Notes: generated by a model not told the origin, from the sequence alone. Numbered from the stretch's first letter, positions 1-8,282 are shown. The stretch is DNA of 43,605 nt from Nitriliruptoraceae bacterium (GCA_003554005.1 PWEU01000042.1:1-43605), one strand, 5' to 3'. Translations and numbers: made by a program.

Positions 1-18
1 AGCCACCGGCCGGACGCT

Positions 19-1680
19 TCAGCGGTCCGGCGGGAAGTCCGCACCCACCACGATCGTGATGTCCACGACCGACCCCGGCGTCGCCGCCAGCTCCAGCTCC
101 CCGACCCCCAAGCGCGCCTGGACGTCCCGGCCGACCGCCAGCTGCGCCTCGGAGCTGTCGTGCAGGACGATCCGGGTGGTCTCGTAGGTGAAACGGTCGG
201 CGTTGCCGGTGAGGATCACGCGGTACCCACCATCGGCCAGCCGTTCGGCCACCTGCTGGCCGACCCGTGGGACCCCGTTGCCGTTGAGGATCTGGACATC
301 GCGACCACCCGTGACCTCCCCGCCCGACCGGGCGGCTGCGAACCGGTCGGCGACCAGCTCGTTGGTCCGGTCGGCGTCCGGTCGGTAGCCGGCGTCGCGC
401 CCGCTCCCGAGCGGCGCCACGGGCAGGGTCCAGGTCGTCATGCGGTCGGCCTGTCGCGCGAGTGCGAGCTCGACGAGCACCACCTGGAGCAGCTCCGGGT
501 CGTCGGTCTCGATCGCCGCACGGCCGTCGCCGAGTTCCATAGCGAGCCACCGGTCCACCAGCGTCGGGTCCTCCGACACGGCGTCCAGGACCGCGCCCAG
601 GACCTGCTGGACCCGGGGCAGGGCATCCAGCTCGGCCTCCCCCTCGGCGGTCAGGGTCAGGTACTCCGCGGCGCGTTCGCCGTCGAGGACCTGGGCTCCG
701 GGCTCGAAACGCACGCGGCCATCGAGATCGACGAGCTGGGTCCGCACGGTGACCTCGACGCCGCCCAGGGTGTCCAGCAGCGCCGCCCAGCCGGACGTCG
801 AGATGGTCGCCGAGGCGTCGATGCGGATCCCGAGCAGGTTGGCGACGGTCACCGCGGTCAGGGGCGCACCACCCAGGGCGTGGGCTTCGCCGAGCGGGAA
901 GGTGCCGTGGCCGGGCACGTCCACGACCGTGGCGGTCGGAAGCAGCAGCGCGGTGCCCTCCCCGTCGAGGCGATCCTGTGCGAGCACCGCGATGCGCACC
1001 GCCGCCTCGTCGCCGCCCGGATCGGCCACGGCGCTCAGTTGCAGGGTCGGTTGCGCCTGGGCCACCTCACCGATCGGCTCGGGGACGCCCTCGTCGGCGC
1101 CGACCAGGTCCAGTGCCCGGTCCAGCCAACCCGATCCCACCAGCACCACCAGGACGGCCAGCAACGCCAATGCCAGCCCACCCAGCACCCGGCGGGACAA
1201 CGCCTGACGACGACGGCGCTCACTCACGCTGGCGCCTCGACCACGCACCGGCCGACGTCGCGACACTGGCCTCTGGCTGCTCTCCGAGCGCCGTCGGCGG
1301 GGCTGGTCGGGCCCCGGCGTACGGCCGGAGGACCCCGCGGCACCTCGGTCGTGCCCCTCGGCCGCCCGGTCGGGTGGCGGCGGGGCGGGAGCCGTCGACG
1401 ACGGCGGGGACGGGCCGGAGGGTGGCGGGCCGGAGGGGTACGGCGCGGACGACGACGGCGGGGACGGGCCGGAGGGTGGCGGGCCGGAGGGGGACGGCGC
1501 GGACGACGACGGCGGGGACGGGCCGGAGGGGGACGGCGCGGACGACGGCGGCGCGGACGACGGCGGCGCGGACGACGGCGGCGACGGGGTCACCGACGAC
1601 GCATCGCCATGACGGCGACGCCGGGCACGGTCGGCACGCCGCGGCCGCGGCGTGCCTTCCCCGGCGTGTCCGTCACCCAT
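19..1680 (-). CDS. LCP (LytR-CpsA-Psr) family protein with LytR_C domain, degenerate LCP core
   Basis: 553 residues. The N-terminal ~150 residues are Pro/Ser/Ala-rich and probably cytoplasmic, followed by one membrane segment (about residues 163-182) and an extracytoplasmic part. An LCP-like domain (about 200-370) contains VVDVPGHGTFPLGEAHALGG and DTLGGVEVTV. A LytR_C domain (about 461-548) starts VQILNGNGV. LCP proteins attach glycopolymers to the actinobacterial wall. Odd point: the family's PRD arginine motif reads LLPTATVVDVPG, so the usual Arg is missing and catalysis is doubtful. The ATG at 1680 overlaps the nadD stop by 8 bases, giving a nadD-LCP operon as in many actinobacteria, where rsfS usually follows (outside the window). 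The frame stays open upstream of 1680 into nadD, but that part is only nadD read in another frame. Confidence 0.85.
   Translation of the reverse strand: MGDGHAGEGTPRPRRADRARRRRHGDASSVTPSPPSSAPPSSAPPSSAPSPSGPSPPSSSAPSPSGPPPSGPSPPSSSAPYPSGPPPSGPSPPSSTAPAPPPPDRAAEGHDRGAAGSSGRTPGPDQPRRRRSESSQRPVSRRRPVRGRGASVSERRRRQALSRRVLGGLALALLAVLVVLVGSGWLDRALDLVGADEGVPEPIGEVAQAQPTLQLSAVADPGGDEAAVRIAVLAQDRLDGEGTALLLPTATVVDVPGHGTFPLGEAHALGGAPLTAVTVANLLGIRIDASATISTSGWAALLDTLGGVEVTVRTQLVDLDGRVRFEPGAQVLDGERAAEYLTLTAEGEAELDALPRVQQVLGAVLDAVSEDPTLVDRWLAMELGDGRAAIETDDPELLQVVLVELALARQADRMTTWTLPVAPLGSGRDAGYRPDADRTNELVADRFAAARSGGEVTGGRDVQILNGNGVPRVGQQVAERLADGGYRVILTGNADRFTYETTRIVLHDSSEAQLAVGRDVQARLGVGELELAATPGSVVDITIVVGADFPPDR
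1384..1600. repeat. Pro/Ser-coding low-complexity repeats in the LCP gene
   Basis: Imperfect tandem copies of GC-only units built on cggcggggacgggccggagg and cggcgcggacgacgg. On the minus strand they encode runs of SAPSPSGPPPSGPSPPSS type. They form the flexible cytoplasmic N-terminal tail of the LCP protein and are a likely site of length variation. Confidence 0.75.
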
Positions 1681-2260
1681 CGTCGTTCCCGTACAGCCTG
1701 TGCGTGCGGACGTAGGCGTCCACGGGGAGCGGGACCAGGTAGCGGGTCGCCCGACCGGCAGCGAACCGCTCCCGCAGCTCGGTCGACGACACCTCGAGCT
1801 GCGGGATCTGCAGGTGGACGATCGCATCGGGCAGCGTCGCCGCGTCGGGCGCGGCATCCCCGGGCCGGGTCACCACCACGAAGGCCGCCAAGGCGAACGC
1901 CTCCTCCACACGCTCCCAGGTCGACAGCCCGGCGGCGGCGTCCTCGCCCAGGATGAAGAACCACCGCGTCTCCGGTGTCTCGGCCGTGAGCTCCGCGAGG
2001 GTGTCCGCGGTGTAGGTCGGCCCCGACCGATCGAGTTCCCGGGTGTCGATGGTCAGGTGCTCGTCGTCGGCTACGGCGGCCCGGACCATCGCGACCCGGT
2101 GCTCGGACGTCGAGGTCGTGGACTTCTGGTAGGGGTCGCCGGCCACCAGCAGGCGGACCTCGTCGAGCTCGAGCTCCACACGCGCGCACTCGGCCACGAC
2201 GAGGTGACCGAGGTGGGGCGGATCGAAGGTGCCCCCGAGGAGGCCGACGCGGCGTGTCAT
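1673..2260 (-). CDS. nadD: Nicotinate-nucleotide adenylyltransferase
   Basis: Transfers AMP from ATP to nicotinate mononucleotide, giving deamido-NAD in NAD biosynthesis; cytoplasmic. About 195 residues, the usual length. The N-terminal nucleotidyltransferase signature GGTFDPPHLGH is at residues 9-19, and VSSTELR near the C-terminus matches the family ISSTxIR motif. The ATG at 2260 is chosen because a TAGCCT -10 box lies exactly 7 bases upstream with no Shine-Dalgarno sequence, suggesting a leaderless transcript; an in-frame GTG at 2266 is the alternative. The next gene, the LCP protein, overlaps the stop. In many actinobacteria nadD follows proB-proA; here proB is about 27 kb away. Confidence 0.97.
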   Translation of the reverse strand: MTRRVGLLGGTFDPPHLGHLVVAECARVELELDEVRLLVAGDPYQKSTTSTSEHRVAMVRAAVADDEHLTIDTRELDRSGPTYTADTLAELTAETPETRWFFILGEDAAAGLSTWERVEEAFALAAFVVVTRPGDAAPDAATLPDAIVHLQIPQLEVSSTELRERFAAGRATRYLVPLPVDAYVRTHRLYGNDDG

Positions 2261-2267
2261 CGCCACA

Positions 2268-2273
2268 AGGCTA
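2268..2273 (-). promoter_or_regulatory. Putative -10 box (TAGCCT) of nadD, leaderless start
   Basis: Minus-strand TAGCCT, 7 bases before the nadD ATG at 2260. No convincing -35 or ribosome binding site is present. The position would place the first transcribed base at or next to the A of the ATG. Confidence 0.4.
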
Positions 2274-2317
2274 GCTGGCGCCGCCCCGGCGACGGCCGAC
2301 CGACGGGTCGATGACGG

Positions 2318-3724
2318 TCACCGTTCCCGGTGGCGGGCGATCAGATCGCGGTACCACCAGGCGCTGGCCTTGGGCGTGCGGACCTGCGTGTCGTAGTTCA
2401 CATGGACGAGCCCGAACCGGCGTGCGTACCCGAAGGACCACTCGAAGTTGTCCAGCAGCGACCACAGCAGGTATCCGCGGACGTCGACGCCGCGCTCGAT
2501 CGCTCGACCCACGGCGGCGAGGTGGTCGGCGAGGTAGTCGATGCGCGCGGTGTCCCGGACCCGGCCGTCCTCCACGCGATCGTCGAAGGCCGCACCGTTC
2601 TCGGTGATCAGCACCGGCACGTCGGGCACCCGGTGGTGGACGGCGAGCAGCAGGTCCTCGAGGCCGGTGGCGTCGATCGCCCACCCCATCGTGGTGGTGT
2701 CCCCCGGCGGCTGCAGGAACTCCACGTCCTCGCAGCCCACGAAGGGGGTCGCCGCGCTCTCGCCGTGGGCGTGAGACACCTCGCCGTCGCCGCTCCCCCG
2801 ACGACGGCGCACCAGGGTCGGCGTGTAGTAGTTGACCCCGAGCACCTCCACGGGGGCGTGGCAGAGCGACTCGTCACCATCACGCACGAAGGCCCAGTCG
2901 GTGACCGACCGCAGCCGCTCGAGGAGGGTCGGCGGATAGGCCCCGTCGAACAACGGCCCGAGGAAGATGCCGTTACCGACATCGTCGACCTGTTGGACAG
3001 CAGCCAGGTCGACCTCGTGGTCGGAGGCGGGCCGGACCTGGTGGAGGTTCAGTGCGATCGTGAGCTGCGCGCCGGTGGGCAGGACGCTGCGCAGCGCCTG
3101 GGACGCCAACCCGTGGGCGAGGTTGAGGTGGTGCGCGGCCGCCAGCGCCGCGGCCGGGTCGGTCCGGCCGGGTGCGTGGACCCCCGAGGCGTAACCGAGG
3201 AACGCCGAGCACCAGGGCTCGTTGAGCGTGCCCCACACCCCGATCCGGTCCCCGAGCACCTCGCCGACGATCGCGGCGTACTCGGCGAAGCGCTGGGCGG
3301 TGTCACGGTGCGGCCACCCACCGGCGTCCTCCAGCGCCTGGGGCAGGTCCCAGTGGTAGAGGGTCACGACCGGGGTGATGTCCCGCTCCAGGAGCCCCTC
3401 GACCAGCCGCTGGTAGTGGTCGAGGCCGGCATGGTTGACGGGTCCGCTCCCCGTCGGCTGTATCCGCGGCCAGGCGATCGAGAACCGGTAGGCGTCGACG
3501 CCGAGCTCCTGCAGCAGGTCGAGGTCCTCGGGCCACCGGTGGTAATGGTCGTCGGCCACGTCGCCCGTGTCCCCCGCCAGCACCCTTCCGGGGGTGTGGC
3601 TGAAGGTGTCCCAGATGGAGGGGCCGCGTCCACCTTCGGTCACCGCTCCCTCGATCTGGTAGGCGGCGGTCGCCGCCCCCCAGAGGAAGCCGTCCGGGAA
3701 CGCTGCGACATCGATCTCTGTCAT
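2318..3724 (-). CDS. Glycoside hydrolase family 1 beta-glucosidase
   Basis: Hydrolyses beta-glucosides or related beta-glycosides by a retaining mechanism; cytoplasmic, with no signal peptide. 468 residues, full GH1 length. N-terminal signature FPDGFLWGAATAAYQIEGA; acid/base Glu169 in TLNEPWC; nucleophile Glu375 in ITENGAA; C-terminal LLWSLLDNFEWSFGY lines the sugar site. The ATG at 3724 begins MTEIDVAAFPDGF; the frame is open upstream to 4138, but that stretch has no domain and overlaps the divergent gene. Upstream lies an 18-base tandem duplication carrying purine-rich Shine-Dalgarno-like sequence. The gene stands alone, with no sugar transporter nearby, so the substrate cannot be predicted. 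Confidence 0.96.
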   Translation of the reverse strand: MTEIDVAAFPDGFLWGAATAAYQIEGAVTEGGRGPSIWDTFSHTPGRVLAGDTGDVADDHYHRWPEDLDLLQELGVDAYRFSIAWPRIQPTGSGPVNHAGLDHYQRLVEGLLERDITPVVTLYHWDLPQALEDAGGWPHRDTAQRFAEYAAIVGEVLGDRIGVWGTLNEPWCSAFLGYASGVHAPGRTDPAAALAAAHHLNLAHGLASQALRSVLPTGAQLTIALNLHQVRPASDHEVDLAAVQQVDDVGNGIFLGPLFDGAYPPTLLERLRSVTDWAFVRDGDESLCHAPVEVLGVNYYTPTLVRRRRGSGDGEVSHAHGESAATPFVGCEDVEFLQPPGDTTTMGWAIDATGLEDLLLAVHHRVPDVPVLITENGAAFDDRVEDGRVRDTARIDYLADHLAAVGRAIERGVDVRGYLLWSLLDNFEWSFGYARRFGLVHVNYDTQVRTPKASAWWYRDLIARHRER

Positions 3725-3726
3725 CC

Positions 3727-3762
3727 TGACCCCTGCTCGCCTCTTGACTCCTGCTCGCCTCG
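3727..3762. repeat. 18-bp tandem duplication at the GH1 translation start
   Basis: Two adjacent copies, 3727-3744 and 3745-3762, identical at 16 of 18 bases. On the minus strand each contains gcgagcagg(a/g)gtca, a Shine-Dalgarno-like block. The proximal copy ends 2 bases before the GH1 ATG. Confidence 0.7.
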
Positions 3763-3925
3763 TGGTCCGATGAGGCCGGGCCCGCGGGCTCCGACCCCGC
3801 GACGGGCCGCGGCCGCGCCGACCCGCGCTGCTCCCGGACCGCCCGGACCCACTCTGCCACGCCGACCACGTCAGCCACGGCATCGTGCGACGGCACCTGT
3901 CCCACCTCGATGTCGGCGCGCTGGC

Positions 3926-3931
3926 TAGGGT
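3926..3931 (+). promoter_or_regulatory. Putative -10 box (TAGGGT) for the TrpB2 gene
   Basis: TAGGGT fits the TAnnnT pattern and lies 53 bases before the GTG start at 3984, giving a leader of about 45 bases that holds the ggaggag ribosome binding site. No clear -35. Confidence 0.3.
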
Positions 3932-3983
3932 CCGCACTGCGTGCGGCGGACCACGCCGCGGACCGGAGCAGGAGGAGACCCAG

Positions 3984-5348
3984 GTGGCGGAGTTGACCAA
4001 GATCGCGCTGGACGAGGCCGAGCTGCCGACCCACTGGTACAACATCGTGCCCGACCTGCCCACTTCGCCCCCTCCGCCGCTGCACCCCGGGACCCACGAG
4101 CCGATCGGCCCCGACGCGCTCGCCCCCCTGTTCCCCATGGGGTTGATCGAGCAGGAGGTCTCCGCCGAGCGCTACATCGAGATCCCCGAGGCGGTGCGGG
4201 AGGTCTACAAGCTGTGGCGACCGGCGCCGCTGTACCGGGCGCGCAACCTGGAGCGACTGCTCGACACCCCCGCACGGATCTACTTCAAGTACGAGGGCGT
4301 CTCACCAGCCGGCAGCCACAAGCCGAACACCGCCGTACCACAGGCCTACTACAACGCCGTGGAGGGTGTGCGGCGGCTGACCACGGAGACCGGAGCCGGC
4401 CAGTGGGGCTCGGCGCTGGCCTTCGCCACGGCCCAGTTCGGGTTGGGCTGCGAGGTGTGGCAGGTGGCCGCCTCCTTCACCCAGAAGCCCTACCGCGCCT
4501 CGATGATGCGGGTGTGGGGCGCGACGGTGCACTCCTCGCCCTCGGAGCTGACCGAAGCGGGACGGGCGATCCTCGCGGAGCACCCCGACTCGCCGGGCTC
4601 GCTGGGGATCGCCATCTCCGAAGCCGTCGAGGCTGCGATGGCCGACGAGGACACCAAGTACGCGCTGGGCAGCGTGCTCAACCACGTCCTGCTGCACCAG
4701 ACCGTGATCGGCGAGGAGGCGCTCAAGCAACTCGCCACGGTGGGCGAGGTGCCGGACCTGATCGTCGGCTGCACCGGCGGCGGATCGAACTTCGCCGGCC
4801 TGTTCTTCCCGTTCCTCAGGGAGAAGCTCGCCGGACGGATGGACCCGCACATCCTCGCCGTGGAGCCGGCGGCCTGCCCGTCGCTGACCAAGGGCGAGTA
4901 CCGCTACGACTTCGGTGACGTCGCTGGCATGACGCCGCTGATGAAGATGCACACCCTCGGACACGACTTCATCCCCGATCCGATCCACGCGGGTGGCCTG
5001 CGCTACCACGGCATGTCGCCGCTGTTGTCCCACATGTACGAGCTCGGGCTGTTCGAAGCCGAGGCGATCGACCAGACCCACTGCTTCGAGGCGGCGATCG
5101 CCTTCGCCCGCACCCAGGGCATCGTGCCCGCGCCGGAGCCGACCCACGCGATCGCGGCGGCGATCCGGGAGGCCGAGGCCTGCAAGGAGACCGGCGAGGA
5201 GAAGGTGATCCTCACCGCGCTCTGTGGGCACGGCCACTTCGACATGGCCGCCTACGACGCCTACCTGTCGGGCCAGCTGCAGGACCACGAGTACCCCGCC
5301 GAGGCCGTGGCCGAGGCCATGCGCCGGGTCCCCGTGATCGACGCCTGA
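3984..5348 (+). CDS. trpB2: Tryptophan synthase beta-like PLP enzyme, TrpB2 type
   Basis: 454 residues. PLP-dependent fold-type II enzyme of the TrpB2 (TrpB-like) group, which makes L-tryptophan from indole and serine in members that have been tested. Schiff-base lysine Lys113 in GSHKPNT; phosphate-binding glycine loop CTGGGSNF; the extended N-terminus (LPTHWYNIVPDLP) and LYRARNLERLL are typical of TrpB2 rather than of TrpB1 paired with TrpA. GTG at 3984 is chosen because ggaggag lies 6 bases upstream; the frame is open upstream to 3885 without support. No trpA or other trp gene is nearby, which fits an indole-salvage role. The gene ends at a double hairpin facing the convergent dodecin gene. 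Confidence 0.93.
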   Translation: MAELTKIALDEAELPTHWYNIVPDLPTSPPPPLHPGTHEPIGPDALAPLFPMGLIEQEVSAERYIEIPEAVREVYKLWRPAPLYRARNLERLLDTPARIYFKYEGVSPAGSHKPNTAVPQAYYNAVEGVRRLTTETGAGQWGSALAFATAQFGLGCEVWQVAASFTQKPYRASMMRVWGATVHSSPSELTEAGRAILAEHPDSPGSLGIAISEAVEAAMADEDTKYALGSVLNHVLLHQTVIGEEALKQLATVGEVPDLIVGCTGGGSNFAGLFFPFLREKLAGRMDPHILAVEPAACPSLTKGEYRYDFGDVAGMTPLMKMHTLGHDFIPDPIHAGGLRYHGMSPLLSHMYELGLFEAEAIDQTHCFEAAIAFARTQGIVPAPEPTHAIAAAIREAEACKETGEEKVILTALCGHGHFDMAAYDAYLSGQLQDHEYPAEAVAEAMRRVPVIDA

Positions 5349-5416
5349 ACTCTTGCTGAGCGAGCTGGTCAGGGATGCCTGGCCCCGGGCCCACGATTGG
5401 TCGCCCAGGAACGAGG

Positions 5417-5472
5417 CCGACGGTGCCCCACCGTCGGTGACGACCCCCTGACCGGGCCGGCCAGAGGGTCGT
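5417..5472. terminator. Two consecutive hairpins between convergent genes
   Basis: Hairpin 1 has a perfect 9-bp stem, ccgacggtg (5417-5425) with caccgtcgg (5429-5437), and a 3-base loop. Hairpin 2 pairs acgaccc (5440-5446) with gggtcgt (5466-5472) and adds a ctg/cag step further in. Neither has a T tract. Their position suggests a bidirectional terminator for TrpB2 and dodecin. Confidence 0.55.
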
Positions 5473-5490
5473 GTCAGCTTCGGTCGTCGG

Positions 5491-5697
5491 TCAGTTCTCG
5501 AGCTCGAACGTCACGAGCAGGTTGACCTGATAGTCGGCGACGGCGTCGTTCTGTATGGAGACGCGTTGCTCCTTCACCCATGCGGACTGCACGTTGCGGA
5601 GCGAACTCGTCGCACGCTCGATCCCGATACGGATCGCATCCTCGAAACTCTCTGTCGACTTCGCGGAGATCTCTGTCACGCGGGCAACAGCTCCCAT
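5491..5697 (-). CDS. Dodecin, flavin-storage protein
   Basis: 68 residues, the standard dodecin size. Dodecins form hollow dodecamers that bind FMN, riboflavin breakdown products or CoA and buffer free flavin in the cytoplasm. The sequence runs VARVTEISAKSTESFEDAI, then SAWVKEQRVSI and ends in a beta strand VNLLVTFELEN, matching the family's beta-alpha-beta-beta layout. The ATG at 5697 has a strong cgaggaggaacc leader. The frame is open further upstream, but there is no domain there and the Shine-Dalgarno sequence settles the start. Confidence 0.95.
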   Translation of the reverse strand: MGAVARVTEISAKSTESFEDAIRIGIERATSSLRNVQSAWVKEQRVSIQNDAVADYQVNLLVTFELEN

Positions 5698-5925
5698 GGT
5701 TCCTCCTCGTAGCGGACGTCGAACGTGCCAGGGACGCCGGCAGGATGACAGTGGCCACTCGGACGACCCGGTGCGAATGGCCCCGGTTCCGCACGATCCC
5801 GACCGCCACCGCGGTCCGGTTCGAGCGCGACTGCCCGACCCTGGACGGCGGATCATCAGCGACCCGCGTCATCGCGCCAACAGACCCGCCCCGCTCCGGG
5901 GGTGGTGGGCGCGGGTCCGGGGGCG

Positions 5926-5931
5926 TACCCT
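5926..5931 (+). promoter_or_regulatory. Putative -10 box (TACCCT) for the 5958-6890 pair
   Basis: gcgTACCCTcgg lies 26 bases upstream of the ATG at 5958 and resembles the gTACCGT boxes seen before several other genes in this window. Confidence 0.3.
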
Positions 5932-5957
5932 CGGAGCAGACGACCTCAGGAGCCCCG

Positions 5958-6158
5958 ATGAACCTCGGCAAGCTGAAACGGCGCCTCATCGTGACCGGGC
6001 GAGACGAGACCGCAGCGGTGGTCCGGACCCGCGGTGACGAGGGCGAGTTCGAGGCGACCTCGCGTCGCACGCGCGCTGCGGAGGTGGCTGACGATGAGCT
6101 CCCGCCCCTGCGGGTGATCGACCGGCCCGACGACACGGGGTCCGCACCCAAGGACTGA
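5958..6158 (+). CDS. Small hypothetical protein, 66 residues
   Basis: Not recognised. It begins MNLGKLKRRLIVTGRDETAAVV, is strongly charged, and has no membrane segment or Cys. The ATG at 5958 follows a caggag Shine-Dalgarno sequence with 5 bases of spacing and a TACCCT -10-like box. It ends 6 bases before the next gene, so the two are probably co-transcribed and perhaps translationally coupled. The supported start and tight spacing argue for a real gene; the function is unknown. Confidence 0.6.
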   Translation: MNLGKLKRRLIVTGRDETAAVVRTRGDEGEFEATSRRTRAAEVADDELPPLRVIDRPDDTGSAPKD

Positions 6159-6164
6159 GCGGCG

Positions 6165-6890
6165 GTGCCGCCGTTCCTGGTGTTCTTCCTCCTCCTGGCG
6201 GTCGTCTTCGTCTTCCTCTGGATCGCCAGCAACGACGAGCGCGACCTGCCGTCAGGGGAACTGGATGACGCTGCGCTCGACGAGCCGATCATGGCCGTCA
6301 AGCGTGCCCACGTGCGGCTCTCACCCGACGGACGTGAGGCCACGCTCACGGGCCTGACCGCGGGGAGCCGGTACGCCGTCGACGCCCGGGCCAACTGCCC
6401 CCGTGGGTGCCCGATCCCCACACCGACCTGCCGCTGCGGGTTCTACGCGATGCGCTCCGACGTGGAGTCCCGTCGGCTCCCCAGCGAGGCGACCTGGGCG
6501 CGACGCGCCGAGCCGCTCAGCGTGCGCCTCGACGTGGAGCTGTCGGGTGTGGTGCTGGAGTACGAGCTGGGCTACCGCGCCGAACGGCAACGGGTCGTCG
6601 AGGTCGGTATCGCCGACCGCTGCGTGCCCTGCGCGGAGACGGGGGTCGATCGCCAGGCCGCAGGGCTCATCGCTCGCCCGCGCCGTATCGCGAGCCCCTT
6701 CAGCGGATCGGGGAACCCCTACGTGGGCGCCCCCAGCCTGCGTGACTGGCTGGAGCTGCGTTCGGCCTGCCTCGACCACTGGGAGAGCGCGCCTGGGCAG
6801 CCCGCCCTGGCTCTCGGCGACCTCGCCGAGCTCCTGGGCACCGTGGTCCGCTGGGAGGCCTCGGGGACCGCCGGTCCCGTCAGCCGCTGA
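6165..6890 (+). CDS. Membrane-anchored Cys-rich protein of unknown function
   Basis: 241 residues, GTG start at 6165, six bases after the preceding stop. A single membrane segment occupies about residues 3-20 (LVFFLLLAVVFVFLW). The soluble part has two cysteine groups: Cys78, Cys82, Cys89 and Cys91 (CPRGCPIPTPTCRCGFYAM) and Cys153/Cys156 (CVPC), arranged like a metal site, zinc or iron-sulfur. A later C-terminal helical region holds one more Cys. CxCGFYA motifs occur in uncharacterised actinobacterial proteins, but I cannot name the family. It forms a two-gene unit with the small upstream protein. Topology is not settled by the sequence. Confidence 0.72.
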   Translation: MPPFLVFFLLLAVVFVFLWIASNDERDLPSGELDDAALDEPIMAVKRAHVRLSPDGREATLTGLTAGSRYAVDARANCPRGCPIPTPTCRCGFYAMRSDVESRRLPSEATWARRAEPLSVRLDVELSGVVLEYELGYRAERQRVVEVGIADRCVPCAETGVDRQAAGLIARPRRIASPFSGSGNPYVGAPSLRDWLELRSACLDHWESAPGQPALALGDLAELLGTVVRWEASGTAGPVSR

Positions 6891-6906
6891 TCAGCGACGT
6901 CGCTGA
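6891..6906. terminator. Perfect 16-bp palindrome between convergent genes
   Basis: tcagcgacgtcgctga begins right after the stop of the Cys-rich protein and can form a 6-bp stem with a 4-base loop. It is probably a shared terminator with the convergent acyltransferase gene. No T tract follows. Confidence 0.45.
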
Positions 6907-6956
6907 ACCCCGCCCTTGCGCACGGACGGGCACCGCGGACCGACCGCCGGGACGCC

Positions 6957-8282
6957 TCAGGTCCCGGCCCGCGCCGCGATGCGGGGATGGTCACGCAGGG
7001 TCCAGGAGGCCGCGGCCACCCCGATGAGACCGAGCAAGGCCCCTGGTCGGGCGCCGAGCACCAGTGCTGCCGCGATCCCGATCATCAGCGCGGCGCCGCC
7101 GAGCCAGGCCGAGCGGCGCCGGGTCGTGACGGGCACGTCGCGCCGGCGGCGTGACTCGAAGGCGACCACGCCCATCAGCACCGGTGCGACCATGACGATG
7201 CACAGCAGCACCCACCACACCCGTCCCCACCAGAACCCCGCTGCACCCGGCACGCCGGCATCGATCGGCGCCCCGAGCATCTCACCGAGCCACGCTGCAG
7301 GCAGCTCCGCGAGCTTGTGCCACAGGTAGAGGGGCATGCTCAACGCGCTGAGCACCGCCACCACCCCGCCGATCCGGCGCCCCTCGAGCAGGCGCCGGGC
7401 GGGACCCTCGAACAGGAGCACTCCGCCGACCTGGAGCCACATCACCCCGATCAACGCCAGCGTCGGAGGCAGCACGTTGGTCCCGCCGGCCAGGTCCCCG
7501 CCGACCATGGCAACCGGGTAACCGGAGGCGACACCGGCCAGCAACCAGACCCCACCGAGCAGGAGGAAACCCACCCCCGTTCTCGGCCCGCCGAACCTGC
7601 CGCGCCGCCACGCGATCCCGAGCTGCTGTGGCAGCAGCCACACCGTGATGAGGTTCGTCCACCCGATGTCGGGTCGCGAGGTGGTGACCTGCTCGCCGAG
7701 GGTCAGCAGCTCCGCCACCGATATCACCTGTCCCCGGAGCAGGTCGGCCGCCGCCGCGATCACGACCAGGCCGACCACGGCACCGAGCCCGAAGCGGTCG
7801 TCGGCCCGGGCGCTGAGGGGCAGCAGCGCCTGCACCGCCAGGAGCATCAACAGGAACCACAGGTGGACCGTCAGCGACTGATCGAGGGGGCCGATCAGCC
7901 GTGCTCCGGTGAAGACGGAGATCAGCACCAGGACCGACAGGACGGCGAGGTAGGTGACGGTCGGACGGGCGAGGCCCAGTGCCCGCCCCGCCCACCAGGA
8001 CAGCTGGCTCGAGCGCTCGCTCAGCCGGCGGGCGGCACCATCGGCGCTGACCGCGGCCGACACGAACACGAACAACGGCACGACCTGGAGGAACCAGGTC
8101 AGCACCCCGGCGGCGTCCCAGACCGTGAGCAGGTGCTCGGTGGCCACCATCCGCCCATCGACCAACCGCGGGAGGGTGGCGAGCCAGTGGCCGAACACCA
8201 CCACCAGCAGGGCCCCCGCCCGCAGGGCATCGGGGTACCGATCGCGGGGTGCCGGCTCCGGTGCGTCGCGCGGCCGCGTCAC
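6957..8282 (-). CDS. Acyltransferase-3 (OafA/YrhL-like) integral membrane protein
   Basis: 441 residues with about ten hydrophobic membrane segments from residue 12 on. Acyltransferase-3 proteins move acyl groups onto cell-surface sugars or secondary metabolites. RYPDALRAGALLVVVFGHW is the family N-terminal segment, with the catalytic-type His in VVVFGHW replacing the usual R/H-rich helix; WFLLMLLAVQALLP and MPLYLWHKLAELP are further family landmarks. The GTG at 8282 overlaps the stop of the upstream exonuclease (GTGA), so the pair is co-transcribed. The open frame upstream of 8282 only shadows the exonuclease. The substrate cannot be predicted, and no glycan genes flank it. Confidence 0.87.
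   Translation of the reverse strand: MTRPRDAPEPAPRDRYPDALRAGALLVVVFGHWLATLPRLVDGRMVATEHLLTVWDAAGVLTWFLQVVPLFVFVSAAVSADGAARRLSERSSQLSWWAGRALGLARPTVTYLAVLSVLVLISVFTGARLIGPLDQSLTVHLWFLLMLLAVQALLPLSARADDRFGLGAVVGLVVIAAAADLLRGQVISVAELLTLGEQVTTSRPDIGWTNLITVWLLPQQLGIAWRRGRFGGPRTGVGFLLLGGVWLLAGVASGYPVAMVGGDLAGGTNVLPPTLALIGVMWLQVGGVLLFEGPARRLLEGRRIGGVVAVLSALSMPLYLWHKLAELPAAWLGEMLGAPIDAGVPGAAGFWWGRVWWVLLCIVMVAPVLMGVVAFESRRRRDVPVTTRRRSAWLGGAALMIGIAAALVLGARPGALLGLIGVAAASWTLRDHPRIAARAGT

Noticed and set aside
5700..5957. Possible additional small gene between dodecin and the 66-residue gene
   Set aside because: Frames here lack a ribosome binding site and any motif; the region better fits a divergent promoter.
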